A stretch of 64,000 nt of DNA from Thermodesulfobacteriota bacterium (GCA_034189135.1 JAXHVO010000062.1:1-64000); one strand, 5' to 3'. Positions 36,929-45,966 are shown, counted from the stretch's first letter. Program-made: numbers and translations. Notes: generated from the letters alone by a model not told the origin.

Positions 36929-38032
36929 TCAATAGGTACGGTTTCTTTGCCTGTTATATGAAACACGGCGTATATCAACTCCGGTAATAAAGGCGGATAT
37001 CAAACCCATCACAATAACGGGAAACATCTGAATGGCGTGATTGGCCAAAGTAAAACCTGCGGCCTCCTTTTCGGGGACACCAAAAAGAAGCATGGCAAAA
37101 ACACCTCCTGCCTCCCAGAGCCCCCAGAAACCCGGGGCAGATGGAAGGGCAATGAAAAAGCAGACGATCAGCATGACAGAGGTTATTTGGGCAAATGATA
37201 AATTTATACCGGGACAACCGAGAGAAAATATATAATAGGTAAATGCAGCCAGCAGCCAGATTATTACAGAGAAAACAACACAGGTTAAGATTAACTTGGG
37301 GGATTTTATAATAGAAAAGCCGGAAGCAAAATTTTCTATGATGTTTACCACCGGTGCACAAACTTTATGTTGTATTTTCTTTTTAACAGAGGAGCTGAAA
37401 AAAAATAAAACAAAAGGTATCCCCATGGTAATCCGGTTGATGATTTTTCGCGTGGGGTCAAAACCGATAACTATAATCCCGACAAAAAGAAGAACACTTA
37501 ACTTTATCATTCCCCTAAACACAGCTTCAAGAGTTTTGCTGTCTAAATTGTAATCGCCAAACTTAATGCTAAGATCGGGGTCTATGTTTGCTGTTGACAG
37601 AAAAAAAATAAAAAGAATGATAAGCACAAAAAGGTCGAATATTCGTTCCGCCAAGACCGTGGCAAGCCCGGTGGAAAAGGGAACATCGTGCTTTTTTTTT
37701 AAGATAACAGGCCTGGCCACTTCACCCACCCTTCCGGGAAGAAGACAATTGATCATGAACCCGATAATAAGAGGGTGATATGCGCTTAACAAACCAATTT
37801 TTTGGTTTGAGCTGAGAATAAGCTGCCATCTAACCGCCCGTAAAATAAAACCTGCAAACACAATCAAAGTCGACGGTAATACCCATAGATAGTTAATCGA
37901 TTTCAAATAGGCCATCAGGTCGGCAAAGGGTACATTTCTAAAGGCAAAATAAAGCGCAATTAATGATAGTATTATTCCTAAAAAGAAGGAGACGCCGGTT
38001 TTTTTATTCATATTACGGGTTTGATGGTTCAA
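36929..38032 (-). CDS. Flippase-like membrane protein (LPG synthase TM/UPF0104 family)
   Basis: The 367-residue protein has about eight membrane helices and the family stretches RAVRWQLILSSNQKIGLLSA, GFMINCLLPGRVGEVARPV and LAERIFDLFVLIILF. PSAPGFWGLWEAGG is the counterpart of the GGIGTREA loop. The related protein at 17661 belongs to the glycan locus, whereas this one is 23 bases upstream of def and likely co-transcribed. The lipid handled is unknown. Confidence 0.8.
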   Translation of the reverse strand: MNHQTRNMNKKTGVSFFLGIILSLIALYFAFRNVPFADLMAYLKSINYLWVLPSTLIVFAGFILRAVRWQLILSSNQKIGLLSAYHPLIIGFMINCLLPGRVGEVARPVILKKKHDVPFSTGLATVLAERIFDLFVLIILFIFFLSTANIDPDLSIKFGDYNLDSKTLEAVFRGMIKLSVLLFVGIIVIGFDPTRKIINRITMGIPFVLFFFSSSVKKKIQHKVCAPVVNIIENFASGFSIIKSPKLILTCVVFSVIIWLLAAFTYYIFSLGCPGINLSFAQITSVMLIVCFFIALPSAPGFWGLWEAGGVFAMLLFGVPEKEAAGFTLANHAIQMFPVIVMGLISAFITGVDIRRVSYNRQRNRTY

Positions 38033-38122
38033 GGTTCACGATTACAGTTTGAGATTCAACAAAATAGAAACAACTCTGAATCTTGCCTGCCGTTCCAATG
38101 GCAGGCCTGAGTCTGTGAATGA

Positions 38123-39055
38123 TTACGATAAAATTTTACGTGCTTTCTCAATATCCTGTCTGATTTGTGCTGAAAGCTCATTAATATTTTCAAATTTTAT
38201 TTCATCTCTTATATGTGAGATGAAATTCACGCGGATATTTTGACCATATATATTTTCATCAAAACCTAAAATATGGACTTCAACTGTAAAGACATGGTCG
38301 TCAAATGTGGGGCTGTACCCAATATTGGCCACACCATGGTAGACAATATCTCTAAACTCGACGGTTACCGCATATACACCGGTTTTGGGACATAGTTCAT
38401 CGTGCAGGTTGATGTTTGCAGTGGGAAATCCGAGAAGTCTGCCCCCCCGGTTGCGTCCGGTGGCAACCACTCCACGTATTTGATAGTAACGGCCCAGAAG
38501 TTTGGGAACCTCTTCCAGATGACCGGAAATGACAAGCTCGCGTATTTTAGTGCTGCTGATTCGGCCGGACGAGCCATTGGGTTCCTGAATCCAGTCTGCC
38601 AGGATGACCTGAAAATCAAAAAGTTCGGCAAAGGTTCTTAGATAATCAATATTTCCCTCCCGGTTTTTACCAAAGCCATAATCCTCACCAACCACAATGA
38701 TGGTCATTCCAATCTGCCTGATTAGAATATCTTCCACAAATTCTCTTGCAGATAACGCGGCAAATTCAAGGGTAAATGGGACGCAAATTAAAACATCCAG
38801 GCCTGATTTTTCAATAAGCTCAACTTTCTGTTCATAAAGGGTAATAAGGGGTGGATGACTGTTTTTTTTAAGCACCTTGATTGGATGCGGTTCAAAAGTC
38901 ATGGCAATGGACGTTCCGCCTATGATATCCGCTTTTTCAATGACTTCATGAAAAAGCGCCTGATGTCCGATGTGAACCCCATCGAAATTGCCGATGGTGA
39001 TTACCGCTTTTTTAAAAGGCATTTTTATATCATCAAGGTTTTCAATAATTTTCAT
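38123..39055 (-). CDS. ribF: Bifunctional riboflavin kinase/FAD synthetase
   Basis: The 310-residue enzyme makes FMN and FAD. The N-terminal nucleotidyl-transferase domain has ITIGNFDGVHIGHQALFHEV and, near residue 150, SGRISSTKIRELV. The C-terminal flavokinase domain has GRNRGGRLLGFPTANINL with the Mg-ATP-binding Pro-Thr-Ala-Asn. Length is typical. It lies 90 bases upstream of the flippase-like gene on the same strand. Confidence 0.96.
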   Translation of the reverse strand: MKIIENLDDIKMPFKKAVITIGNFDGVHIGHQALFHEVIEKADIIGGTSIAMTFEPHPIKVLKKNSHPPLITLYEQKVELIEKSGLDVLICVPFTLEFAALSAREFVEDILIRQIGMTIIVVGEDYGFGKNREGNIDYLRTFAELFDFQVILADWIQEPNGSSGRISSTKIRELVISGHLEEVPKLLGRYYQIRGVVATGRNRGGRLLGFPTANINLHDELCPKTGVYAVTVEFRDIVYHGVANIGYSPTFDDHVFTVEVHILGFDENIYGQNIRVNFISHIRDEIKFENINELSAQIRQDIEKARKILS

Positions 39056-39111
39056 TTTTGTTTACTATATTCAACATAATAGCGAGATAAGACCATGCGA
39101 CGATTAAATAC

Positions 39112-39138
39112 TTGACATAAAAAACAAAAGAATATACT
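39112..39138 (+). promoter_or_regulatory. Sigma-70-type promoter of tRNA-Leu
   Basis: TTGACA at 39112-39117 and TATACT at 39133-39138, with a slightly short 15-base spacer, lie about 50 bases before the tRNA gene. Only inferred from consensus. Confidence 0.6.
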
Positions 39139-39188
39139 TAAATCATCCGTTTTAGTAAATCAATCTTTTTTAAAAGATTGACTGGTGT

Positions 39189-39275
39189 GCCGAAGTGGCG
39201 GAATTGGTAGACGCGCTAGGTTCAGGGTCTAGTGGGCGTATGCCTGTGCGAGTTCGAGTCTCGCCTTCGGCACCA
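39189..39275 (+). tRNA. tRNA-Leu (anticodon CAG)
   Basis: The acceptor arms GCCGAAG (39189-39195) and CTTCGGC (39265-39271) pair perfectly and are followed by an encoded ACCA. The anticodon loop TTCAGGG, closed by a CTAGG/TCTAG stem, presents CAG at 39223-39225. An extended variable arm follows it, and GTTCGAGTC marks the T-arm, all as expected for a class II leucine tRNA reading CUG. It stands alone with its own promoter and terminator. Confidence 0.97.
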
Positions 39276-39289
39276 AAAAAGATAAGCAT

Positions 39290-39321
39290 AAAAAGCGCAA
39301 TTTCAACATTGCGCTTTTTTT
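39290..39321 (+). terminator. Rho-independent terminator of tRNA-Leu
   Basis: Arms AAAAAGCGCAAT and ATTGCGCTTTTT pair perfectly around a six-base loop (TTCAAC) and end in a T-run. Confidence 0.88.
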
Positions 39322-39434
39322 ATGCGTCAAATCGGCATTGTTTTAAAAACGGTAATGTTTTAAATTGATTTTTGTAGATGAATTTACCATTATGATGAAA
39401 CCGTTTTAACCATAGATGAAATAAGGAGATTCAA

Positions 39435-40190
39435 ATGGGTTGGCTGGGAAAAATTGTTGGAGGCACCATAGGGTTTGCTTTGGGAGGGCCACTCGGCGCA
39501 ATTGCAGGCGCTGCCTTTGGTCATACATTTGATAGAAAAAATGAAGGGCTGTACATCGGTGAGCAGACCCGTCTTTCAACAGGTGAAGAAGCACAGTTTA
39601 CTTTTTTTATCGCTGCGTTTTCAATGCTGGCAAAGCTCGCCAAAGCAGATGGACATGTATCAGAAGAGGAAGTTGATACGGTGAATAAATTTATGCTGTA
39701 TGATTTGAACCTTGATCCTGAAAGTAGAATGGCTGCAATGAATATTTTTAATGCGGCGATCGAATCTTCAGAGAGTTTTGATGATTTTGCCGCCCAGTTT
39801 TACAGTCAGTTTAGTGTTCAACCTCAGATGCTTGAACTCATGATAGATATTTTACTAAGAGTATCTATTGCGGATGGGACGATGAGTGAAAGTGAGGAGA
39901 GACAAATACGCTCTGCGGCGAGGATATTTCATTTCAGTGACGAAAGATATAACAAGCTGAAATCAAAATATGTTCAGGAGTTTGAAAAGTATTATGCCGT
40001 CCTGGGATGCGGGGAAAATGATACCGATGAACGTATAAAGAGCCGGTACAGAAAACTGGTCATGGAATATCATCCTGATAAAATCGTATCAAAGGGTCTA
40101 CCGGAGGAGTTTACCAAGTTTGCCGAAGATAAATTTCGTGAAATTCAGGATGCATACGACCGTATTAGGAAAGAAAGGGGTATTAAGTAG
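39435..40190 (+). CDS. DjlA-like TerB/J-domain co-chaperone
   Basis: The 251-residue protein has a glycine/alanine-rich hydrophobic N-terminus (residues 1-30), a helical TerB-like domain (about 50-165), and a C-terminal J-domain. The J-domain carries [14 protein letters not shown], the HPD motif in MEYHPDKIV and [17 protein letters not shown]-domains stimulate DnaK ATPase. DjlA proteins do this at the inner membrane. The ATG at 39435 follows AAGGAGA. The gene stands alone between the tRNA and the radical SAM gene. Confidence 0.9.
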   Translation: MGWLGKIVGGTIGFALGGPLGAIAGAAFGHTFDRKNEGLYIGEQTRLSTGEEAQFTFFIAAFSMLAKLAKADGHVSEEEVDTVNKFMLYDLNLDPESRMAAMNIFNAAIESSESFDDFAAQFYSQFSVQPQMLELMIDILLRVSIADGTMSESEERQIRSAARIFHFSDERYNKLKSKYVQEFEKYYAVLGCGENDTDERIKSRYRKLVMEYHPDKIVSKGLPEEFTKFAEDKFREIQDAYDRIRKERGIK

Positions 40191-40217
40191 CGACGGTCTC
40201 ATAAAAAGTTATGTTTC

Positions 40218-40297
40218 ACCACTGACTTCACAGAGAACACATAGAATAGCCTGTTTTATTAATTAGTTGTCTTTGTGAACTCTGTGCCCTCCGTGGT
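40218..40297. repeat. Imperfect inverted repeat, dispersed-repeat type
   Basis: ACCACTGACTTCACAGAG at 40218 pairs imperfectly with CTCTGTGCCCTCCGTGGT at the other end (40280-40297). The wording resembles a repeat widespread in bacterial intergenic DNA. It lies in the 140-base gap upstream of the radical SAM gene. Confidence 0.5.
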
Positions 40298-40332
40298 AAA
40301 TTCGACTTTTTCCGAAACCATCCATTGGCAAA

Positions 40333-42198
40333 ATGAATTCAACCCGACCATTAAAACGCGTGGTTCTCTTATCCACACCATGGTCTTTTTTCAGCAGACC
40401 ATCCATTCAGCTGGGAACCCTCAAGTCCTATTTAAGGGTACAGTTTCCCAAACTCAAAGTAATCACCCATCACTTTTATTTACAGGTTGCGGAACGCATA
40501 GGATATAAACTGTATCACGCCATATCTGAAAGGACCTGGCTGGCCGAAACCGTTTATGCCGCTTTATTATACCCAGAACGATTCGAATCGATTGAAAAGC
40601 TTTTTATCAAAGAGGCCAAAGGCAAACCTTTATTACATGATGTTGATTTTAAGACTTTAACGAAGCGGGTGGCCAAAGTTACAGATGACTTTATTGATCA
40701 GGAAGACTGGGATAGGTTTGGGCTTGCAGGTTTTTCGGTTTGTCTATGCCAGCTTACGTCTGCTATTTATTTTATACGCCGCATAAAGAAAAGGTCTTCC
40801 AGTCTTCCAGTGGTGGTCGGCGGATCGATGTTCAGCGGAGTTTCAGCTAAAAATTTTGTAAAATTGTTTCCTGAAATAGATTTTATGGTTATTGGCGAAG
40901 GTGAACTTCCTTTGAGCCGGCTGGTGGGAAATTTAAAAAATTGGCAGAAGACAGGAGATTTCCCGCCCATACCCGGTACCATATCGGCCAAAGAACCGGA
41001 CATGATAGAATCGCTCGGTTTCAGCCAGATAGAAGATTTGGCAAATCTCCCGGTTCCCGATTATGATGATTACTTTAACCTGCTCAAATCGTTCAAGCCG
41101 GACAAAACATTTTTTCCCACCCTATCAGCCGAGATTTCGCGCGGGTGCTGGTGGAAGGGGAAATCTGTCCACCGAGGAAGAAATTCGGGTTGTGCTTTTT
41201 GCAATCTCAACCTCCAATGGAAAGGATACCGGTCCAAAAATCCGGATCAGGTGGTTGCTGAGATTGATTACCTGACTGCAAAATATCAGAATTTATCAGT
41301 GGCATTTATGGATAACCTGGTTCCGGTGAACTCATCCTCAGAGATTTTTAACAAACTTGGCAAATTAAAAAAGGATTTTCATCTATTTTGTGAAATTCGA
41401 GCAACCACTCCCAGGCGTGTGCTGGAAAGCATGCAAAGGGCAGGGGTGCGGGAAGTTCAGGTGGGGATTGAGGCGCTTAGTACCCGGTTGCTTAAAAAAA
41501 TAAATAAAGGAACTTCTGCCATACAGAACCTGGAGATCATGAAACACTGTGAAGAGCTCGGGATAGCCAATCATTCAAACCTGATACTGCATTTTCCGGG
41601 CAGTGACAGGGAGGATGTAAAAGAGACCCTGAAAAATCTGGAATTTGCCATCTATTTTCGCCCCATGAGGTTTGTTCACTTCTGGCTCGGGCTTAAAAGT
41701 CCGGTATGGCAAAATCCCAAAGATTTCGCCATAAAAGCGGTTTTCAATCATCCCAACTATACCACACTTTTTCCGCCTGATATATGCCGGCAGATGGTTT
41801 TTATGGTGCAGGCTTATCGAGGTGATCTTGGATATCAGAGAAGGCTATGGCAGCCGGTAAAACAGAGAATCCGAAAATGGAAAAAAGAGTACACTGAGAT
41901 TCAAAAAGGCCCGGTGAAATCCCCCATCTTAAGCTACCGGGACGGAAAGGATTTTTTGATCATTCGTCAAAAACGTGTTTCAGCCGATCCGTTCACTCAC
42001 CGCCTTGAAGGTCTGTCCAGAGATATTTATCTGTTTTGTGGGCATCATCGCTCCTTTAAAAGGATCTTACAACAATTTTCCCAATTATCCGAAGACAGAC
42101 TTATCCCTTTCCTGAAAATGATGACAGACAAAAAATTGATGTTTGAGGAAAATGGAAAATACCTTAGTTTGGCTATTTCAGCATATAAAAAAAGTTAA
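40333..42198 (+). CDS. Radical SAM protein of the RiPP-maturation C-methyltransferase type
   Basis: This 621-residue protein has a B12-binding-like N-terminal domain (residues 10-240, with VVVGGSMFSGVSAKNFVKLF and FMVIGEGE), the hinge NLPVPDYDDYF, and a radical SAM core. The [4Fe-4S] cysteines are in RGCWW (about 273) and GCAFCNLN (about 287-294). The CWW plus CxFC pattern is typical of the rSAM-ocin family that modifies ribosomal peptides. Between the first and second Cys there are fourteen residues, more than is usual in the members I recall. A winged-helix-like C-terminal part follows residue 520. No precursor peptide is certain, and a candidate lies just downstream. Confidence 0.8.
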   Translation: MNSTRPLKRVVLLSTPWSFFSRPSIQLGTLKSYLRVQFPKLKVITHHFYLQVAERIGYKLYHAISERTWLAETVYAALLYPERFESIEKLFIKEAKGKPLLHDVDFKTLTKRVAKVTDDFIDQEDWDRFGLAGFSVCLCQLTSAIYFIRRIKKRSSSLPVVVGGSMFSGVSAKNFVKLFPEIDFMVIGEGELPLSRLVGNLKNWQKTGDFPPIPGTISAKEPDMIESLGFSQIEDLANLPVPDYDDYFNLLKSFKPDKTFFPTLSAEISRGCWWKGKSVHRGRNSGCAFCNLNLQWKGYRSKNPDQVVAEIDYLTAKYQNLSVAFMDNLVPVNSSSEIFNKLGKLKKDFHLFCEIRATTPRRVLESMQRAGVREVQVGIEALSTRLLKKINKGTSAIQNLEIMKHCEELGIANHSNLILHFPGSDREDVKETLKNLEFAIYFRPMRFVHFWLGLKSPVWQNPKDFAIKAVFNHPNYTTLFPPDICRQMVFMVQAYRGDLGYQRRLWQPVKQRIRKWKKEYTEIQKGPVKSPILSYRDGKDFLIIRQKRVSADPFTHRLEGLSRDIYLFCGHHRSFKRILQQFSQLSEDRLIPFLKMMTDKKLMFEENGKYLSLAISAYKKS

Positions 42199-42223
42199 AG
42201 CTTTAGGGGAGGCAAACTTTTTA

Positions 42224-42325
42224 ATGGGCTTAACAACTTTTGATACAGCTTTTGTACTGAAAGCAAGATCACTTTTAAGGATATTTAATCTAGAACAGGA
42301 ATTTGGCTTTTTAACAGTTTGGTAA
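42224..42325 (+). CDS. Possible 33-residue peptide downstream of the radical SAM gene
   Basis: An ATG at 42224 begins a 33-residue frame ending in EFGFLTVW. A purine-rich AGGGGAGG lies 11 bases upstream, and the gene starts 25 bases after the radical SAM stop. Placement and size suit a RiPP precursor, and the C-terminal aromatic stretch would be a plausible core. There is no GG or other recognised leader-cleavage site, and openness by chance is possible. Confidence 0.3.
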   Translation: MGLTTFDTAFVLKARSLLRIFNLEQEFGFLTVW

Positions 42326-42371
42326 CTTTATCCTGTCAATTTCATATTTTCAAGGTGCGGAGGCCAAAACG

Positions 42372-43214
42372 ATGAATGTACGTCTGACCACTCTATGCGA
42401 TAACCTGGTTGGTTCTATTGGCTTTATTGGTGAATGGGGCTTTAGTATCCTGGTGGAGTGTGGAGAGGAAAAAATCCTGTTGGATACCGGCATGACGGGT
42501 TCCGTGGTGTACAATGCGGTTAATAACGGGATCGACCTGAACCAAATTACCCGTATCGTCATTAGTCACGGGCATTTAGATCATACCGGCGGGTTGAGGA
42601 ATCTGCTTCAGGTTATGAGGAAAAATGTGGAAATTATCATTCATCCCGAAGCCTGGGCGAAAAAATATGCAACTCGACCCGAAACCACCGGCAGTCAGGT
42701 ACATTTTATCGGCATTCCCTTTGTGAAAGCTGAATTGGAAAACCTGGGCGCTTCATTTACTCTGAGCCGGGAACCTGTATGGATCAATGACCACATCGTA
42801 ACAACCGGTGAAGTGCCCATGAAGACCTCATTTGAATCCATTGATAATAATTTGTTTGTTAAGACTGAGGAAAAACTTAAACAGGACAAAGTCCTGGACG
42901 ATCAAGCATTAATTATTAACACACTTAAAGGATTGATCGTAGTATTGGGGTGTGGCCATCATGGCATGATTAACACACTCATGCACGCCCAAGAAATTAC
43001 CGGAGTAAAGAAAATTCTTGCGGTCCTGGGTGGAACACATCTCTTTCGATCCGATTCATACCAGATAAACCAAAGCATAGCAAAACTTCAAGAATTCAAA
43101 GTTGAGAAAATCGGTGTGTCTCATTGCACTGGAATGCCTGCGGCAATGGCTTTGATGAATCATTTCGGAAATCGTTTCTTTTTTAATCATGTCGGAAAAG
43201 TAACTGAGTTTTGA
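42372..43214 (+). CDS. MBL-fold metallo-hydrolase (RFAP-synthase-like subgroup)
   Basis: The 280-residue protein has the metal-binding motif VISHGHLDHTGGLRNLL near residue 62 and CGHHGMINTLMHAQEI near 195. The late VLGGTHLFRSD and IGVSHCTGMPAAM blocks are typical of the subgroup that includes archaeal dihydropterin-related phosphate synthases. The exact substrate is unknown. CGGAGG precedes the ATG by eleven bases. It follows the radical SAM gene and may be co-transcribed with it. A similar, Tat-exported protein is encoded at 46525. Confidence 0.85.
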   Translation: MNVRLTTLCDNLVGSIGFIGEWGFSILVECGEEKILLDTGMTGSVVYNAVNNGIDLNQITRIVISHGHLDHTGGLRNLLQVMRKNVEIIIHPEAWAKKYATRPETTGSQVHFIGIPFVKAELENLGASFTLSREPVWINDHIVTTGEVPMKTSFESIDNNLFVKTEEKLKQDKVLDDQALIINTLKGLIVVLGCGHHGMINTLMHAQEITGVKKILAVLGGTHLFRSDSYQINQSIAKLQEFKVEKIGVSHCTGMPAAMALMNHFGNRFFFNHVGKVTEF

Positions 43215-43261
43215 CATGATAGTTGTTCCACTGTTGTCATTTCTTTCTTTACTCCGCACAA

Positions 43262-43312
43262 TTTCACTTTTTCCCCGGGGGTAAACATTCTGGTTGTGCC
43301 TTTTGCAATCTC
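43262..43312 (+). pseudogene. Remnant of a radical SAM gene cysteine motif
   Basis: Within an otherwise non-coding 307-base gap one frame reads FFPGGKHSGCAFCNLN. The DNA around GGTTGTGCCTTTTGCAATCT is nearly identical to the same motif in the intact gene at about 41187 (27 of 30 bases). A stop follows in frame about 100 bases on, and no full domain remains. The KHSG spacing resembles ordinary family members rather than the extended loop of the intact gene. The remaining parts of 43215-43521 show nothing else. Confidence 0.6.
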
Positions 43313-43521
43313 AATCCCCTATACCTAGGTACATTCTTCCATTCTCTGCTATTTGAATTATCCCTACTTGATTATTGGATGATTTTATGTTAATAATCTA
43401 TAAAAATTACAGGAATTACAGTTAAATAAAAAAAATATAGGTGGAGAAAAGGGGAATACAACAAGGGTTTTGCTTCATTTGCAGTATTGGATTTCAGGAC
43501 CAATAGGGGTTTTTAATAATA

Positions 43522-44850
43522 ATGGAAGAAATACACGAATCGATACCGAAGGGAATTATTACCGAAGAGGAATTGTTTAACTTTGTGGAGGATTTTCCTG
43601 CTCTTTTGTGGCGTATCGATATCATTAAAAACAAGATAGAGTATTTAAACGGCTATAAGATTAAGGGGTTGGGGTCCAAATCGGGTCTCATTCTCCAGAA
43701 TATTGATTTCAGCAAAAAAATTATACTTAAAGAAGATTTTCATCTTCTTGAAGGATTTATGCGAGCAGTGAGAAATGGAGAGACGGCTGTAACCATATTT
43801 CGAATTAAAAATCAGGATGACGCCATTACTTGGATCAAGGTGACCGGGACAGTCAATAAAAAAAATCCACGTTTTTATCTGGGGTTTATGCTGGACGTTT
43901 CCAATACCGTCGATATCGTTCAGGATACCTTAAAAAAAGAAGCAGATGCAGAAGCCATGATAGAGCTGGTAAATAATCCGGTCATTCTTATTGATCCCTA
44001 TGATAAAAAGATATTGGCGCACAACATAGCTGCAAGAGATCTTTTTGGCTATCGGGCCGGTGAATTTTTAAAACTCAAATTTTCCGATCTTTATCATCAC
44101 AGTATTGAATCGCGCATCAACAAGATTTATGAAGAAGTCATTTTTGATAAAAAATGGGAAGGCAAATTAACCCTTAAGCGCAAGAACAAATCCCCTTTCA
44201 TTGGTGAGGTCGTTATGCGCAGCCTGTTTTTCCGGGGTTTTCGTGTATTTCGAGTGTCCGTAGACAACGTAAGCGTTGATGATGAGGCGAATAGAATGTT
44301 TAGTTTTACGTTGGGAAATGAGGTTAACTCCTCAGATACGGCTAAGCAAAGTTATATTAATCAACTGATGGGAAAAATTAGAGATGAAAGCGATATGTCC
44401 GTTATTCTGCAAATTATGTTAGATAACCAGTATGGACATATGAATTTTGATTCTATTATATATTCAGATATTTATGCAAGGAAAAACAGGGTGGTTGTTT
44501 ATACCGCAGGCAAGGCTTTGTCTCCCATGAAGCAGGGGGAGGTCTTCCCCTATGAAGGGACCATTGCAGAGAATATCGATCGCTATAAACTGGACTATTT
44601 AATCGTGGAAGATACCTTTTCCAGCATCAAGGCCATTGACTGGGCCCTATTCATTCCCCATGGCCTGCGGTCCTATTTTGCCAAGCCTTTTTTTGATCGC
44701 AAGGTCATGCGAACGGTCCTTATACTTTGTTCGGAGCAACGTCATATGTTTTTCGATCAAAATGTGGCCGATTATGCGTTGTTGTATAAACCGTTTCTAC
44801 TCGGATTGACCAATTGGCGAAAAGCAAAAAAAAACAAGAAATCTTCATAA
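43522..44850 (+). CDS. PAS-domain sensor protein without a recognised output domain
   Basis: This 442-residue protein has an N-terminal PAS-like domain (about 25-125, FVEDFPALLWRIDIIKNKIE), a second PAS domain at about 145-260 (VNNPVILIDPYDKKILAHN, LFGYRAGEF), and a C-terminal alpha/beta part from about 290 that may be GAF-like. No histidine kinase, GGDEF or HTH motif is visible. It probably senses a ligand or redox state and acts through a partner. The next gene is a FadR-type regulator 363 bases away. Confidence 0.72.
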   Translation: MEEIHESIPKGIITEEELFNFVEDFPALLWRIDIIKNKIEYLNGYKIKGLGSKSGLILQNIDFSKKIILKEDFHLLEGFMRAVRNGETAVTIFRIKNQDDAITWIKVTGTVNKKNPRFYLGFMLDVSNTVDIVQDTLKKEADAEAMIELVNNPVILIDPYDKKILAHNIAARDLFGYRAGEFLKLKFSDLYHHSIESRINKIYEEVIFDKKWEGKLTLKRKNKSPFIGEVVMRSLFFRGFRVFRVSVDNVSVDDEANRMFSFTLGNEVNSSDTAKQSYINQLMGKIRDESDMSVILQIMLDNQYGHMNFDSIIYSDIYARKNRVVVYTAGKALSPMKQGEVFPYEGTIAENIDRYKLDYLIVEDTFSSIKAIDWALFIPHGLRSYFAKPFFDRKVMRTVLILCSEQRHMFFDQNVADYALLYKPFLLGLTNWRKAKKNKKSS

Positions 44851-44939
44851 TTGTTTAAAAAGCCATCTTTCCTTTCTTCGTTATCCGTTCTGAACATAAA
44901 ATCCATTAAATTTCATGAATGTCTAAAAACTTTCCATTT

Positions 44940-45011
44940 CGTCACTACGGCGCAAGTCGGAGCCAAAACCTTTTTAAATCATTGAATTCCGACCCTTTCG
45001 GCCATGACGTA
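44940..45011. repeat. Imperfect inverted repeat downstream of the PAS gene
   Basis: CGTCACTACGGCGCAAGTCGGA at the left is matched in inverted form by TCCGAC...CATGACG on the right, with several mismatches. The element is the only structure seen in 44851-45076. It may help end transcription of the PAS gene, but no T-run follows. Confidence 0.4.
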
Positions 45012-45076
45012 AAGGGTTGTTTCCTCTATTTTCCTCGATTCATTAAATTTAACCAAAAGAAATATATTTTTTAAAA

Positions 45077-45096
45077 TTGGTACTTCCAAAACAGAA
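45077..45096 (+). promoter_or_regulatory. Upstream operator-like site of the FadR-type regulator gene
   Basis: TTGGTACTTCCAAAACAGAA matches the second site at 45161 in 18 of 20 bases. It lies 54 bases upstream of the -35 element. Confidence 0.6.
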
Positions 45097-45130
45097 GATT
45101 AAAAAAAATAAATTATATTTATTTTTTTAC

Positions 45131-45160
45131 TTGACATCAATATCTCGATTAATCTATTAA
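45131..45160 (+). promoter_or_regulatory. Sigma-70-type promoter of the FadR-type regulator gene
   Basis: TTGACA at 45131-45136 and TATTAA at 45155-45160, 18 bases apart, form a good consensus promoter. The operator follows directly after the -10 element. Confidence 0.7.
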
Positions 45161-45180
45161 TTGGTACTACCAAACCAGAA
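45161..45180 (+). promoter_or_regulatory. Operator-like palindrome at the transcription start
   Basis: TTGGTACTACCAA is a perfect 13-bp palindrome and is followed by ACCAGAA. It fits the TGGT-N3-ACCA type of operator bound by FCD-domain GntR regulators. Its place just after the -10 element suggests that the regulator represses its own gene. Confidence 0.68.
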
Positions 45181-45213
45181 TGAGATAGTCGCCTAAACTT
45201 GGTAATTTAACTT

Positions 45214-45966
45214 ATGACCAAGGAACTTGAAACTATAAGAGGAATCATTGCTATTATCAACAGTGATGATTTCAAAAACGGCTTTCCTCTTCCCTCTGAG
45301 CGGAAACTGTCCAGCAAATTTAACGTCAGTCGCAATACTGTGAGAAACGCCCTGCGCAAACTCGAAGCACGGGGTATGGTGGATATTCGTAAAGGAAGCG
45401 GTTGCTTCGTACTGTGCAAAAACGGTTATTGTCAGGACTGGCTGGAAGACAAAGATGCGGATTCATCTGAGGAACTACAAAATTTGCTTGAAACCCGATA
45501 TTTATTCGAACCTTTGACATTCTTTCTGTCAGCAAAAAGAATTACAAAAAAAAATATAGAAGAACTTGAAAAATGTCTGATCCGTTTGAGCCGGGCGATT
45601 ATCGGGAGAGAAAAGGAAAACATCGCAGATGTAGACGCGGAATTTCGCAGAATTATTTTTTGCAGCAGTAAAAACAGGTTTTTAATTTTCACCATGAACC
45701 AGCTCAACAGCAATAATCACCTGTTTTTCAATAACTTTGATCAGTTAAGCGAATTTGAAAGAGATTCAATTTTTGCCGACTATGTTGATATTTTAAATGG
45801 ATTAAAAAAAGAAGATGCGTTCTTTGTCAAAGAGAAGGTTGAAAAAAATATTCTTCGAATGTGTGAGCTGCTTGTTAAGTATGAAGATATTAAAATGCCG
45901 GAACTGATTGCCGATGCCATCAAAATGAATGAAAGCAACAGTGGACAGATCCTACTTTCTGGATAG
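45214..45966 (+). CDS. GntR-family transcriptional regulator, FadR (FCD) type
   Basis: The 250-residue protein has an N-terminal winged helix-turn-helix (FPLPSERKLSSKFNVSRNTV, then RKLEARGMVDIRKGSGCFV) and an all-helical C-terminal FCD-like domain (LLETRYLFEPLTFFLSAKRI; DAEFRRIIFCSSKN). FCD-type regulators sense organic acids or fatty-acid derivatives. Two TTGGTA sites lie upstream of the gene, so self-repression is likely. The regulator precedes the cytochrome/MBL/membrane-protein genes, which are the probable targets, although no matching site was seen just before 46140. Confidence 0.85.
   Translation: MTKELETIRGIIAIINSDDFKNGFPLPSERKLSSKFNVSRNTVRNALRKLEARGMVDIRKGSGCFVLCKNGYCQDWLEDKDADSSEELQNLLETRYLFEPLTFFLSAKRITKKNIEELEKCLIRLSRAIIGREKENIADVDAEFRRIIFCSSKNRFLIFTMNQLNSNNHLFFNNFDQLSEFERDSIFADYVDILNGLKKEDAFFVKEKVEKNILRMCELLVKYEDIKMPELIADAIKMNESNSGQILLSG

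Noticed and set aside
42143-42325. A longer 60-residue frame that starts inside the radical SAM gene
   Set aside because: The first 27 codons overlap the end of the enzyme gene out of frame. Only the part from 42224 has its own ribosome binding site.
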